Shown here piece after piece: positions 15,571 to 25,015 of a stretch of DNA of 64,000 nucleotides. Origin of the DNA: PALSA-693 sp963702305 (GTDB lineage: Bacteria; Actinomycetota; Acidimicrobiia; Acidimicrobiales; Palsa-688). Numbering within the stretch: the stretch's first letter is position 1; every line of letters starts with the position of its first letter. The stretch lies in contig CAVPBX010000016.1 of the NCBI GenBank assembly GCA_963702305.1, positions 124,001 through 188,000 of the forward strand. The letters are read 5' to 3'. Position numbers and translations under genes: made by a program. The notes beneath the pieces were generated by a model, which worked only from the letters and a program-made list of their open reading frames with translations, was not told where the DNA came from and searched no databases.

Positions 15571-17499
15571 ATCGTCACCCCGGCCCGGCGCCGCCCGGCT
15601 CGCCCGGCCGGCGACGGGGGATCCCCCTGGGAGCCGGCGCCCCCCGAGTCGTACTACGACCCGCCGCAGCGCACCATCGATCCGGACCGCTCCAAGACCT
15701 GGCTCCGTCGTGCCCTGCCCCTGGTGCTCGCCCACAAGGGCATGTTCATCACCTCCCTGGTGATGTCATTCGTGGGGCTGGTCCTGCAGGTGGAGATACC
15801 GCAGCTGCTCGGCTCCGATGCCCTCGACCAGTCGATCGTGCCGTTCGTCCGGCAGTCCACCCTGCCCGCCGCCAGCCGGCTGCCGGCTGCCCACTTCGAG
15901 CACATCCTCTACCACTACGTCGACATCGTCCTGGTGCTGGCCGTGGTGGCCGGAATCTGCGGCTACATCGCCCGGCTGTTGCTCATGAAGACCGCCTACC
16001 AGATCGAGTTCGACCTGCGGAACATCATCTACACCCACTTGAGCCGCATGTCGTTTGGCTTCTACGACCGGGTGCAGTCCGGTCAGCTCATCTCCCGGGC
16101 CAACTCCGACATCCGCTCGGTCCAGATGTACCTGACCTTCGGTCCGTCGATCGTGGTGCAGTGCCTGGTGGCGGTGGTGGCCTTCGGCTACATGCTCTCG
16201 ATCAACGTCCTGTTGGCGCTGGTGGCCATGGTCTCCATGCCGTTCATCTACGTGGCCAGCGTCCGCATGCGCAACGTGTTGTTCCCGGTCTCCTGGCTCA
16301 TCCAGGCCCGCCTGGCGGATGTGGCGACCATCGTGGACGAGAACATCAACGGGGTGCGCATCGTCAAGTCGTTCGCGGCCGAAGGCCAGCAACTCAACAC
16401 CCTGGCCCGGGCCGCGGCCCGCCTCCGGTGGGCCTACGTCAAGGACGCCGACATTCGCGCCCGGTTCACGCCGTTGGTGCAGAACCTGTCCCAGGCCGGG
16501 CTGGTGCTCGTCATCCTGTTCGGTGGCTACCTGGTCGTCCACGACCACCTGCAGGTAGGGACCATCCTCACCTTCAGCTTCTGGATCGTCATGCTGCAAG
16601 CCCCGTTCCAGATGCTGGGGATGCTGATCATGCTGGGGCAACGGGCCTCGGCTTCGGCGAAGCGCATCTACGAGATCCTGGACGAGCAGCCGACCGTGGT
16701 CGACCGGCCCGGGGCTGTCGACCTGGTCGATTGTCGCGGCGACGTCCGCTTCGACGACGTCCGCTTCTCCTATCAACCCGACGGGCCGGCGGTGCTGGAC
16801 GGTTTCGACCTGCACCTGTCGCCCGGCGAGACGGTTGCCCTGGTCGGGCGGACCGGCGCCGGTAAGTCCACCGTGGCCCGGCTGCTGGACCGGTTCTACG
16901 ACGTGACGGAGGGGTCGGTACGCATCGACGACCACGATGTCCGTGACGTCACCCTGGCGAGCCTGCGGGCCCGCGTCGGGATCGTCCTCGACGAGCCCTT
17001 CCTTTTTTCCATGTCGGTGCGCGACAACATCGCCTACGGCCGGCCCGACGCGGACCTGGCGGACATCGAGGCCGCGGCCGAGGCGGCGGGCGCCGACGAG
17101 TTCATCCGGGATCTCGCCGACGGGTACGACACCGTGGTCGGTGAACGGGGGTACACGCTATCCGGGGGGCAGCGGCAGCGGGTGGCCATCGCCCGCACGC
17201 TTCTGGTCAATCCGCCGATCCTGGTGCTGGACGACGCCACCAGTGCCATCGACGTCCAGATCGAACAGTCGATCCACCGCAACCTGGAGGCGCTCATGGT
17301 GGGGCGCACCACGTTGATCGTGGCCCATCGGTTGTCGACGATCAGCCTGGCGGACCGGGTGGTGTTGATGGACGGCGGGCGGATCGTGGCGGACGGCACC
17401 CACCAGGAGCTGATCCAGCAAGTCCCCCTGTACTCGGAGGTGTTGGCCCAGGCGGAGGAGTTCGAAACCGGCAACGCCGACGAGAGGGGAGGGGTCTGA
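15565..17499 (+). CDS. ABC exporter half-transporter, degenerate-site subunit
   Basis: A 644-residue membrane-ATPase fusion. Six transmembrane helices lie in about residues 50-340, with the nucleotide-binding domain from about 385. It has Walker A GRTGAGKST, signature LSGGQRQRVAIAR and H-loop IVAHRLSTI. The residue after Walker B is Asp (ILVLDDATSAID) where Glu is needed for hydrolysis, and the Q-loop reads VLDEPFLF, with Asp replacing Gln. These changes mark it as the non-catalytic-site half of a heterodimeric type IV exporter, with the next gene as partner. The only workable start is ATG 15565, the third ATG of a tandem-duplicated region. It probably exports a lipophilic compound sensed by the MarR protein. 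Confidence 0.9.
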   Translation: MSIVTPARRRPARPAGDGGSPWEPAPPESYYDPPQRTIDPDRSKTWLRRALPLVLAHKGMFITSLVMSFVGLVLQVEIPQLLGSDALDQSIVPFVRQSTLPAASRLPAAHFEHILYHYVDIVLVLAVVAGICGYIARLLLMKTAYQIEFDLRNIIYTHLSRMSFGFYDRVQSGQLISRANSDIRSVQMYLTFGPSIVVQCLVAVVAFGYMLSINVLLALVAMVSMPFIYVASVRMRNVLFPVSWLIQARLADVATIVDENINGVRIVKSFAAEGQQLNTLARAAARLRWAYVKDADIRARFTPLVQNLSQAGLVLVILFGGYLVVHDHLQVGTILTFSFWIVMLQAPFQMLGMLIMLGQRASASAKRIYEILDEQPTVVDRPGAVDLVDCRGDVRFDDVRFSYQPDGPAVLDGFDLHLSPGETVALVGRTGAGKSTVARLLDRFYDVTEGSVRIDDHDVRDVTLASLRARVGIVLDEPFLFSMSVRDNIAYGRPDADLADIEAAAEAAGADEFIRDLADGYDTVVGERGYTLSGGQRQRVAIARTLLVNPPILVLDDATSAIDVQIEQSIHRNLEALMVGRTTLIVAHRLSTISLADRVVLMDGGRIVADGTHQELIQQVPLYSEVLAQAEEFETGNADERGGV

Positions 17500-19424
17500 T
17501 GGCCATGGGTGCGATGGGCGGGGCTTTCGCTGGCGGCCCGCGCAGCGCGGCCAATCCGGGCGGTGGCCTGCCCTTCGCCGGTGTCCCGTCGGAAATGCAG
17601 ACCGGCGTCGACCTCCTGCTCGCCGAGGAGCCCGAGCACGGCGACCCCAATCTCCAATTCACCTACCGGGCGAGCACCAGCGAGCAAGAGAAGGTCAACC
17701 TCCGGTCGCTCGTCTTCCGCCACTGGCAGCTGGGCCTCCTGGCGGTGCTGTTCGTGGTGGTGGTCAGCCTCGCCAACCAGGTCGGCCCCAAGCTCATCAG
17801 CTACGCGATCGACCACGGGATGGTCCATCGCGACATGACCGTCGTCACGGTGGTGGCGCTGCTCTACCTGGCCGCCATCGCGGTCACGGCCTTGTCGCAG
17901 CGGGCGATGGTCCAGGTGACCGGCCGGCTGGCGGCCTGGGTCATGAACGACCTACGCGTGGCGGTGTTCACCCACCTCCAGCGGGTCGGCCTCGACTTCT
18001 ACACCGACGAGAAGGCCGGCGTCATCATGACCCGGATGACGAGCGACATCGAAAACCTGCAGCAGTTGCTCCAGGACGGCCTGGCCCAGTTCACCGTGCA
18101 GGGCCTCACCATGGTGGTGATCGCCGCCATCCTGTTCGCCACCAACGTCTGGCTGGCGCTGATCACCGTCCTCCTCGTCGTGCCGCTGCTGACGGTCGGA
18201 TCCCTCTGGTTTCAGCGGGCATCGGAGCGCGGCTACGACCGGGTTCGCGACGGGATCGCCAACGTCCTGTCCGACCTGTCGGAGAGCCTGCACGGGGTGC
18301 GCGTCGTCACTGCCCACAACCGCCAGGTCCGCAACGTGGTCCACCATCGCAACGTGGTCGGAAAGTACCGCGACGCCAACAACTACACCGCCCAGATCAA
18401 CGCGGTGTACGGCCCCGGCACCCAGATGCTCGGCTATCTGGCCCAGGCCGCCATTCTGGCCATCGGGGGGAGCATGGTCCTCCACGGGTCTTTGACCGTC
18501 GGCGGCCTGACTGCCTTCTTCCTGTACGTGAACCGCTTCATGATGCCGATCCAGTTGCTGGTGCAGCAGTACAACACGTACCAGCAGGGGCAGGCTTCCA
18601 TGGTGAAATTGCGCACCCTGTTCGCGGTGGAGCCCAACGTGCCGGAGAAGCCCGGCGCCGAGGATCTTCCCCCCATCGACGGCGAGATCGTCTTCGACCG
18701 GGTCAGCTTCGGCTACGACCCGGCCGTACCGGTGATCCGTGACATCGATCTACGAGTCCGGGCGGGCGAGACGGTCGCTTTCGTCGGGCCGACCGGCGCG
18801 GGCAAGTCGACCATGGCCAAGCTGGTGACCCGCTTCTACGACCCGACGGCCGGGCGGATCCTCATCGACGGTCACGACCTGCGCGACGTGACCGTTGGCT
18901 CGCTGCGGCGGCAACTCGGCGTGGTCCCGCAGGAGCCGTTTCTGTTCGCGGGGACGGTGCGGGACAACATCGCCTTCGTCCGTCCCGACGCCACCGACGA
19001 CGAGGTCTGGGAGGCCGTGCGCGCCGTCGGGCTGGTCGAGGTGGTCGAGCGCATGGGCCAGGGCATCGACACCGAGGTTCACGAGCGCGGCCAGTCGCTG
19101 TCGTCGGGGGAGCGGCAGCTGATCGCCCTGGCCCGGGCGTTCATGGCCCGGCCCCGGGTCCTCGTCCTCGACGAGGCGACGTCCAATCTCGACCTGCAGT
19201 CAGAGACCAAGATCGAGGCTGCCCTCGACGTCCTCCTCCAGGGCCGGTCGGCGATCCTCATCGCCCACCGCTTGAGCACGGCCATGCGGGCCGATCGCAT
19301 CGTGGTGATCGACGAAGGCCTGGTGGTGGAAAGCGGGACCCACGACGAACTGGTGCGTCTGGACGGCCGCTACGCGGAGATGTACCGCACCTGGACGAGT
19401 CACGTCCAGGGCCGCGTCGCCTGA
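17499..19424 (+). CDS. ABC exporter half-transporter, catalytic-site subunit
   Basis: A 641-residue partner of the preceding gene, with a one-base TGATG overlap. The N-terminal 60 residues are Gly/Ala-rich and cytoplasmic, transmembrane helices lie in about 75-340, and the nucleotide-binding domain starts at about 385. Walker A GPTGAGKST, Q-loop VVPQEPFLF, Walker B VLVLDEATSNLD with catalytic Glu and H-loop LIAHRLST are intact. Its signature is LSSGERQLIALAR rather than LSGGQ. The degenerate site would thus pair the first subunit's Walker motifs with this altered signature, and the consensus site the reverse, as in TM287/288-type heterodimers. The intact Glu makes this the hydrolysing half. 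Confidence 0.9.
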   Translation: MAMGAMGGAFAGGPRSAANPGGGLPFAGVPSEMQTGVDLLLAEEPEHGDPNLQFTYRASTSEQEKVNLRSLVFRHWQLGLLAVLFVVVVSLANQVGPKLISYAIDHGMVHRDMTVVTVVALLYLAAIAVTALSQRAMVQVTGRLAAWVMNDLRVAVFTHLQRVGLDFYTDEKAGVIMTRMTSDIENLQQLLQDGLAQFTVQGLTMVVIAAILFATNVWLALITVLLVVPLLTVGSLWFQRASERGYDRVRDGIANVLSDLSESLHGVRVVTAHNRQVRNVVHHRNVVGKYRDANNYTAQINAVYGPGTQMLGYLAQAAILAIGGSMVLHGSLTVGGLTAFFLYVNRFMMPIQLLVQQYNTYQQGQASMVKLRTLFAVEPNVPEKPGAEDLPPIDGEIVFDRVSFGYDPAVPVIRDIDLRVRAGETVAFVGPTGAGKSTMAKLVTRFYDPTAGRILIDGHDLRDVTVGSLRRQLGVVPQEPFLFAGTVRDNIAFVRPDATDDEVWEAVRAVGLVEVVERMGQGIDTEVHERGQSLSSGERQLIALARAFMARPRVLVLDEATSNLDLQSETKIEAALDVLLQGRSAILIAHRLSTAMRADRIVVIDEGLVVESGTHDELVRLDGRYAEMYRTWTSHVQGRVA

Positions 19425-19429
19425 ACCGG

Positions 19430-20387
19430 TCAGGAGAAGACGAAGGTGTCGATGGCCCGGGCCAGCTCGACGGGCATGTCGCCCTGGATGCTATGGCCGG
19501 CGTTCTCGAAGTGGACGACCTTGGCCGCCGGTAGCCGCCGGATCAGTTCGGCCTCGTCGTCGTCGCCTACCACCGACTGGGGCAGCATCCCCCGGGCGAG
19601 CAGCACCGGCACCCGGATGTTGCTGACCGTGTCCCACAGGTCGCCGAACATCGGGACGTCAGCCGGAAGCTCCGCCGCGGCCTGACCGGACCCGTCCCCC
19701 GGCGAGGTGGCTCCCAGTCCCTCCCGCCACCGGGCCCAGCGCCACACCCAGGTCCCGTCCTCCCGCTGCACCGCGTTGTGGAGGATGCCCCGCCGCAACG
19801 ACGAGGCGGTGCGCGTCGGATTGAACTGGACCGTTCGCTCCAGCAGCTCGTCGAAGCTCGGGAAGCTGGGGGGTCCGTTGACGAAGTCCGTGATCTGCTT
19901 GGCTTTGGCCGGGCTCACCCCAGGGGTGACGTCGACGAGCACCACGTGGCGAACCAGTTGGGGCGCCACCCCGGTCAGGGCGATGGTGGTGAGCCCGCCC
20001 AGCGACATGCCGACCACCCCCTGGGCGTTCGGCGCCAGGGCCCGGATGGCGACCGCGACGTCCTCCGGCGTTTCCCTCCGCGCTGAGCTGGCGGCCCGGC
20101 CGGTCGCCCGGGCCGTCGGAGTGGCCATGGCCCGGGAGGTCAATGGCGACCAGCGGACGACCCAGGGCCATGGCGACCGTGTCCCAGGTGTGGGCGTTCT
20201 GCGAGCCGCCGTGCAGGAGGGCCAGCTCCGGCTCGCCCGACCCCCACACCAACGCGCTGAGCTGCCGCCCCCCGTCGATGTCGACGAACGCCCGGCTGAC
20301 CGTCGGCGGTCCGCCGTAGGGCAGCCCGTACTCGGCTGCGTTCTCGTGGAAGAGGCCGAACTCGTCGTACTCGATGCGTTCCACCAT
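19430..20387 (-). CDS. Alpha/beta hydrolase, frame broken near 20070
   Basis: About 319 residues spread over two frames. The first part has LALLHGGSQNAHTWDTVAMA, the oxyanion-hole region, and IDLPGHGHSDG. After the break come EDVAVAIRALAPNAQ, the nucleophile elbow GMSLGG and the catalytic His in FENAGHSIQGD. The break is at about 20066-20080, in a GGGAAA run on the coding strand. All catalytic elements survive, so a consensus error is likely. The ATG at 20387 is six bases after a TAGGGT box on the minus strand, a leaderless arrangement. The substrate is unknown; ester or C-C hydrolysis are both possible. It is divergent from the acyl-CoA dehydrogenase pair. Confidence 0.78.
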
Positions 20388-20393
20388 GCTCGG

Positions 20394-20399
20394 ACCCTA
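20394..20399 (-). promoter_or_regulatory. -10 box for the leaderless alpha/beta hydrolase gene
   Basis: TAGGGT on the minus strand, six bases before the ATG at 20387. Confidence 0.45.
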
Positions 20400-20424
20400 T
20401 CGACAGGCAGTGGGGGGCACAAAG

Positions 20425-20430
20425 TAGTGT
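20425..20430 (+). promoter_or_regulatory. Candidate -10 box for the acyl-CoA dehydrogenase operon
   Basis: TAGTGT would start transcription near 20437. A Shine-Dalgarno GAGGAGGG at 20453-20460 then precedes GTG 20469 by eight bases. It is a conventional leader, in contrast to the divergent gene. Confidence 0.4.
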
Positions 20431-20468
20431 CCACCACGTTCTCACCATGGCAGAGGAGGGCAAAGCCT

Positions 20469-21611
20469 GTGGGGCGCTTCAATGCGGCGGTGCTAACCGA
20501 GGACGAGGAGACCCTGCGCACGCAGGTTCGGGACTTCCTGGCCGAGGAGCTACCCCGGGGCAGCTACCGGCCCGGCCTGGGGATGAATGCCGACCATTCG
20601 CCCGAATTCTCCCGGAAGCTGGCCCGGAAGGGCTGGGTCGGTATGGCCATCCCGCCCCGGTACGGTGGCCACGGCCACAGCGCGGTGGACCGCTTTATCG
20701 TCGTCGAGGAAATGTTGGCGGCTGGGGCGCCGGTGGGTGCCCACTGGGTGGCGGACCGCCAGACCGCTCCGACCCTCCTGACCTTCGGCACCGACGCCCA
20801 GAAGGAGCGGTTCCTGCCTGCCATCGCCGCCGGCGAGTGTTATTTCTCCATCGGGATGTCCGAGCCCGACGCCGGTTCGGATTTGGCGTCCGTCCGCACC
20901 ATGGCCACACCGGTGCCGGGAGGATGGTTGCTGGCCGGCACCAAGATCTGGACCAGCGCCGCCCACCTCAACCATTTCTTCGTGGTCCTGTGCCGGACCA
21001 GCCCCCTCGGGGAGGACCGTCATCACGGGCTGTCCCAGTTGATCGTGGACCTGTCCGCCCCGGGGATCAAGATCAATCCGATCCCGTTCCTCGACGGCAG
21101 CCACCATTTCAACGAGGTGGTGCTCGACGACGCCTTCGTCCCCGACGACCTGGTGCTGGGTGAGGTCGGCATGGGCTGGCAGCAGGTCACCTCCGAGTTG
21201 TCCTTCGAGCGCTCCGGCCCCGATCGCTTCTTGTCGTCCTGGCAGCTCCTCGAAACCTACCTGGCCGAGCGCGGCGAGGAGGCGGGCCACGCGGCCGAGG
21301 CCGTCGGGCGGTTGGTCGCCCGCTTCTGGACCATCCGCCAGCTGTCGTTGTCCGTGGCGCGGGCGCTGCAAGAGCGGCGGTCCCCTGCCGTCGAAGCCGC
21401 CATTGTCAAGGATCTCGGCACGACCTTCGAGCAGGAGGTGGTCGCGGTCCTCCAGTCCCTGATCGAAGACGACCCGGACCCGGACTCCTCGTCGCTGTTC
21501 GAGTCGCTGCTGGCCCAAGCGGTCGTCGTCTCGCCCTCGTACACCATTCGGGGCGGCACCACCGAGGTGTTGCGGTCGGTGGCGGCGCGCGGCCTGCAGG
21601 GTCGGCGATGA
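20469..21611 (+). CDS. Acyl-CoA dehydrogenase, first subunit of a probable heteromer
   Basis: A 380-residue flavoprotein that would introduce an alpha-beta double bond into an acyl-CoA. It shows PPRYGGHG, MSEPDAGSDLASVRTMA (FAD/substrate loop), ILTKIWTSA-like GTKIWTSAAHLNHF and the C-terminal IRGGTTEVLRSVAARGL that binds FAD. The GTG start is set by GAGGAGGG eight bases upstream. The next gene is a second, shorter homologue with overlapping start, an arrangement typical of the alpha2beta2 dehydrogenases of mycobacterial sterol side-chain degradation, where FAD and substrate contacts are split between subunits. Heteromer formation is inferred from that pattern. Confidence 0.87.
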   Translation: MGRFNAAVLTEDEETLRTQVRDFLAEELPRGSYRPGLGMNADHSPEFSRKLARKGWVGMAIPPRYGGHGHSAVDRFIVVEEMLAAGAPVGAHWVADRQTAPTLLTFGTDAQKERFLPAIAAGECYFSIGMSEPDAGSDLASVRTMATPVPGGWLLAGTKIWTSAAHLNHFFVVLCRTSPLGEDRHHGLSQLIVDLSAPGIKINPIPFLDGSHHFNEVVLDDAFVPDDLVLGEVGMGWQQVTSELSFERSGPDRFLSSWQLLETYLAERGEEAGHAAEAVGRLVARFWTIRQLSLSVARALQERRSPAVEAAIVKDLGTTFEQEVVAVLQSLIEDDPDPDSSSLFESLLAQAVVVSPSYTIRGGTTEVLRSVAARGLQGRR

Positions 21612-22690
21612 GCGCCTCACACCCCGACGGCGGGCTACTGGACGAGACGCTGACGCGGCTTTTCACCGAGCGCTGCGGCCCCGGTGCCCGCCAGGCGGCC
21701 GAGGCCGAAGGCTGGGCCGGCGAGTGCTGGGACGCCCTCGACGCCGCCGGCCTCCTGTGGGTGGGAATTCCCGAGACCGCGGGTGGTGCCGGCGGCGACC
21801 TCGGCGACGCCTGCACCCTGGTGCGCGCCGCCGGCCGCCACGCCGTGCCCCTGCCGCTCGCCGAAGGCCCGCTGCTCGCGGGTTGGCTGCTGGCCGCCGC
21901 CGGTCTCCGGCTTCCGGCCGGACCGGTCACCGTCGCGGTGCCGAGGGCCGACGACGCCCTGGCGGTCGATGACGACCGGGTGACCGGACGGCTCAGTCGG
22001 GTGCCGTGGGGGGCCCGGTCGGCCGGCGTGGTGGCGTTGGCGCAGTCGCCCGACGGCCTGCGGGTCGTCCGGCTCGACCCGCAGGCTGCGGAGGTGATCG
22101 CCGGGCACAACGTGGCCGGTGAGCCCCGCGACGCCCTCGTCTGGGAGGGAGTGCGCCTGGCCCCGGACCAGGTCGGCGAGGTATCCTCCGACCTGACCGC
22201 CGAGTTCGCCGTTCGGGGCGCCTTGTCGCGGGCGCTCCTCCTGGCCGGGGCCATGGAGTCGGTCGTCGCCATGACCGTCGACTACGCCGCCCAGCGCCAG
22301 CAGTTCGGCCGACCTATCGCGTCGTTTCAAGCCGTGGCCCAACGACTCGTCCGGCTGAGCGCGGAGGCCGAAGCCGGAATGCTGGCCGCCGAAGTGGCGG
22401 CCCGGCGGTTCGCGCAGGTTGGCATGGGGGCGGCGTTCGAAGTCGGGGTGGCGAAGGCCAGCGCGGCTCGGGCGGCTTCCGAGGTCGCGGCCCACGCCCA
22501 TCAGGTGCACGGGGCCATCGGCATGACCCAGGAGTACCCCCTGCATCACTTCACCCGGCGGCTCTTGAGCTGGCGCCAGGAGTGGGGGTCAGAGCGCCAT
22601 TGGGCTCGGGAGGTGGGCGAGCGGGTGGTGGCGGCCGGTCCGGATGCGCTGTGGCCCCGCGTCGCCACCGGGCTGGTGGCCACCCCATGA
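21608..22690 (+). CDS. Acyl-CoA dehydrogenase, second subunit of a probable heteromer
   Basis: A 360-residue homologue whose ATG overlaps the stop of the first subunit (ATGA). The N-terminal and middle domains are degenerate: no clear SEPDAGSD-type loop is present, and the middle region is Ala/Val/Asp-rich. The C-terminal helical domain is well kept, with QRQQFGRPIASFQAVAQRL and HQVHGAIGMTQEYPLHHFTR. This asymmetry is what is seen in beta-type subunits of heteromeric acyl-CoA dehydrogenases. It probably cannot act alone. Its stop overlaps the start of the acyl-CoA-synthetase-like gene, so the three are one operon. Confidence 0.85.
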   Translation: MSASHPDGGLLDETLTRLFTERCGPGARQAAEAEGWAGECWDALDAAGLLWVGIPETAGGAGGDLGDACTLVRAAGRHAVPLPLAEGPLLAGWLLAAAGLRLPAGPVTVAVPRADDALAVDDDRVTGRLSRVPWGARSAGVVALAQSPDGLRVVRLDPQAAEVIAGHNVAGEPRDALVWEGVRLAPDQVGEVSSDLTAEFAVRGALSRALLLAGAMESVVAMTVDYAAQRQQFGRPIASFQAVAQRLVRLSAEAEAGMLAAEVAARRFAQVGMGAAFEVGVAKASAARAASEVAAHAHQVHGAIGMTQEYPLHHFTRRLLSWRQEWGSERHWAREVGERVVAAGPDALWPRVATGLVATP

Positions 22691-24093
22691 GCGCCGGCGG
22701 CGCCGACGTCGACGACCTGACCGCCTTGCTGTCGCCCCGCAGCATCGCCCTCATCGGCGCGTCGGCCGATCCGGCTCGGCTGTCGGGTCGGCCCCTGCCG
22801 ATCCTGCTGCAGCACCACTATTCGGGTCGGATCTACCCGGTCAATCCCGGGCACTCGATGATCTGCGGCCTTCCCGCCTACCCGACCATCGGCGACGTTC
22901 CCGGTCCGGTCGACGTCGCCGCGGTGACCGTACGAGCGGCGCTCGTGCCCGACGTCATACGACAATGCGCCGCGGCGGGGGTTCGCACCGCGGCGATCTT
23001 CAGCTCCGGGTTCGCCGAGGAGGGCAAGGACGGGCGCCGGGCCGAGGAAGAGCTCGCCGCCACGGCGCGGGGCTCGGGCATGCGGCTGCTCGGGCCGAAC
23101 GCCGAGGGCTTCTTCAACGTCACTCGCGGCATCCCGCTGTCCTTCAGCCCCACGGTCGACTACGAGCGGGGCCTGACCCGCCTGGTGCCCGGCAACGTGG
23201 CCGTCGTCTCGCAGAGCGGCGGTCTGGGCTTCGCCTTGTTCAACTGGGGTCAGGCCGTCGGCATGGGATCGAGCCACGTCGTGAGCACCGGCAACGAGGC
23301 GGACCTCGGCACCCTCGAGATCGCCGCCCACCTGCTCGAGGATCCGTCTACCGACGTGGTCGCCCTGCTCGTCGAGGGCTTTGGCGACGACGAGCGGCTG
23401 GAACCCGTCGCCCGCCGGGCGGCGCAGTTGGGGAAGGCGCTGGTGGTGGCCAAGCTCGGGCGTTCCACCGCGGGTCGCGAGGCTGCCGCGGCGCACACCG
23501 CCCACCAGGCCGGGGACGACGACGAGTACCAGCAGACCTTCGGTCGCCTCGGCGTGATCCGCGTCGACGACCAAGAGGACCTCCTCGACGCCTGCTTTGC
23601 CCTCTCGCGCCGCCGTGCCGCGGCCGGCCCCCGCGTCGGGATCCTGACCACTTCCGGCGGGGCGGGCGTCTGGCTGGCCGACGCCTGCGAAGCCGCGGGG
23701 CTGACCGTGCCCCCACTCGACGACGCCCTGCAAGCCGAGCTGCGGCCGCTGATGCCGAGTTACGGCTCGCCGCGCAATCCGGTCGACGTGACCGCCGAGG
23801 TGGTAAACCGGGCCGGGGTGACACGACCCCTGGAGCTGCTCGTCTCGTCACCCCAGATCGACGCGGTAGTGCTGGTGTCCTCGCTGGCGGGACCGCACAT
23901 CCTCGAGCGCGAGGAGGCCGGCATCCGCGCCGTCCTCGACCGCACCGCCAAACCGGTGGTGGTGTACTCCTACACCCACATCGGCGAGGCCAGCGTGGAA
24001 GCCCTGGCCCGGCTGGGGCTGGCCTGGTACCCGAGCCCGACCCGAGCCGCCCGGGCCGTGCACACCCTGATGGGAGCCGCCCGGCGTGACTGA
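22687..24093 (+). CDS. NDP-forming acyl-CoA synthetase-like protein, alpha part only
   Basis: A 468-residue protein matching the CoA-binding/ligase part of ADP-forming acetate-CoA ligases. It has SIALIGASADPARLSGRPL (CoA-binding Rossmann domain), GPNAEGFFN, VVSQSGGLGFALFNWG, and GRSTAGREAAAAHTAHQAG, which holds the His expected to be phosphorylated. The ATP-grasp beta domain that charges this His is absent and no separate gene for it is nearby. The protein could need a beta subunit encoded elsewhere, or could do something else with an acyl-CoA, as has been suggested for similar stand-alone proteins in catabolic clusters. The ATG overlaps the preceding stop (ATGA). Confidence 0.8.
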   Translation: MSAGGADVDDLTALLSPRSIALIGASADPARLSGRPLPILLQHHYSGRIYPVNPGHSMICGLPAYPTIGDVPGPVDVAAVTVRAALVPDVIRQCAAAGVRTAAIFSSGFAEEGKDGRRAEEELAATARGSGMRLLGPNAEGFFNVTRGIPLSFSPTVDYERGLTRLVPGNVAVVSQSGGLGFALFNWGQAVGMGSSHVVSTGNEADLGTLEIAAHLLEDPSTDVVALLVEGFGDDERLEPVARRAAQLGKALVVAKLGRSTAGREAAAAHTAHQAGDDDEYQQTFGRLGVIRVDDQEDLLDACFALSRRRAAAGPRVGILTTSGGAGVWLADACEAAGLTVPPLDDALQAELRPLMPSYGSPRNPVDVTAEVVNRAGVTRPLELLVSSPQIDAVVLVSSLAGPHILEREEAGIRAVLDRTAKPVVVYSYTHIGEASVEALARLGLAWYPSPTRAARAVHTLMGAARRD

Positions 24094-25015
24094 CGAATCC
24101 TCGCTGCACTTCTCCATCCAGCTACCCGGCGCCCCCGACCTGAAGGGTTGGGTTGACAAGGTCCGGCGGGCCGAGGACAGCGGCTTCTACTCGGTCTCGG
24201 TCCCTGACCATCTCGGTCCGAGCCTGCCCCAGCTGGCTCCGCTGGTGGCGCTGGCCGCCGCGGCCCCGGTGACGTCGTCGATCCGTTTGGCGGTCACGGT
24301 CCTCGACAACGACTTCCGGCACCCCGTGATGGTGGCCAAGGAGATCGCCACCCTCGACGTGCTCTCGGGCGGGCGGGCGGACCTGGGACTGGGAGCCGGC
24401 TGGCTGGAGGAGGACTACACCAAGACCGGGGTCGCGGTGTGGGACCCGCCAGCCGTTCGGGTGGCCCGACTGATCGAGTCGGTCCAGCTGACGAAACTGC
24501 TCCTCGGTGGCGAGGCGGTCACCTTCGACGGCGAGCACTACCACGTCCACGACTTCCGCTCCTACCCGCAACCCGTGCAGTCACCCGTGCCTCTGATCAT
24601 CGGGGGGCGGGGCCAACGCATGCTGGGCCTGGCGGCAAGAGAAGCCCAGATCGTCAGCATCCTGCCGGCCGCGGGACCGGGCGGCGACACCCGAGCCGGG
24701 TTCGAGCAGCAGCTGGAGTGGATCCGGGCGGCGGGAGGGCTGGGGCGCCAGGATCTCATGGTCGGGGTGCGGATCCCGTTCGGTGAGATCACCGGGCCCG
24801 GTGCCCCGAGCCAGGCGGCTGTCGAACGATTCGCTCGCCAACGGGGCTTGTCGGTCGAGGAGGTGCACCAGTCTCCCTTCTGCCTGGTCGGCGACCTGAG
24901 CGCAGTCGGGGACCAACTGCGGGAGCTGCACGAGCAGTCCGGGATGTCGTATTTCACCCTCAGCGAGGACCTGGGCTGGGCCCTGGCCCCGTTGGTCGCC
25001 GAGCTGGTCAGCTGA
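24086..25015 (+). CDS. LLM-class F420-dependent oxidoreductase
   Basis: A 309-residue luciferase-like TIM barrel. It has FSIQLPGAPDLKGWVDKVRR, VSVPDHLGPSLPQLAPLVAL, DVLSGGRADLGLGAGWLEED, PVPLIIGGRGQRMLGLAARE and the C-terminal SYFTLSEDLGWALAPLVAEL. This combination resembles the actinobacterial F420-dependent subgroup related to MSMEG_2516; F420 use is inferred from that resemblance. The GTG start overlaps the preceding gene by eight bases and its stop overlaps the next start (TGATG). It therefore belongs to an operon of two dehydrogenase subunits, a ligase-like protein, this oxidoreductase and a short-chain dehydrogenase. Confidence 0.87.
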   Translation: MTDESSLHFSIQLPGAPDLKGWVDKVRRAEDSGFYSVSVPDHLGPSLPQLAPLVALAAAAPVTSSIRLAVTVLDNDFRHPVMVAKEIATLDVLSGGRADLGLGAGWLEEDYTKTGVAVWDPPAVRVARLIESVQLTKLLLGGEAVTFDGEHYHVHDFRSYPQPVQSPVPLIIGGRGQRMLGLAAREAQIVSILPAAGPGGDTRAGFEQQLEWIRAAGGLGRQDLMVGVRIPFGEITGPGAPSQAAVERFARQRGLSVEEVHQSPFCLVGDLSAVGDQLRELHEQSGMSYFTLSEDLGWALAPLVAELVS

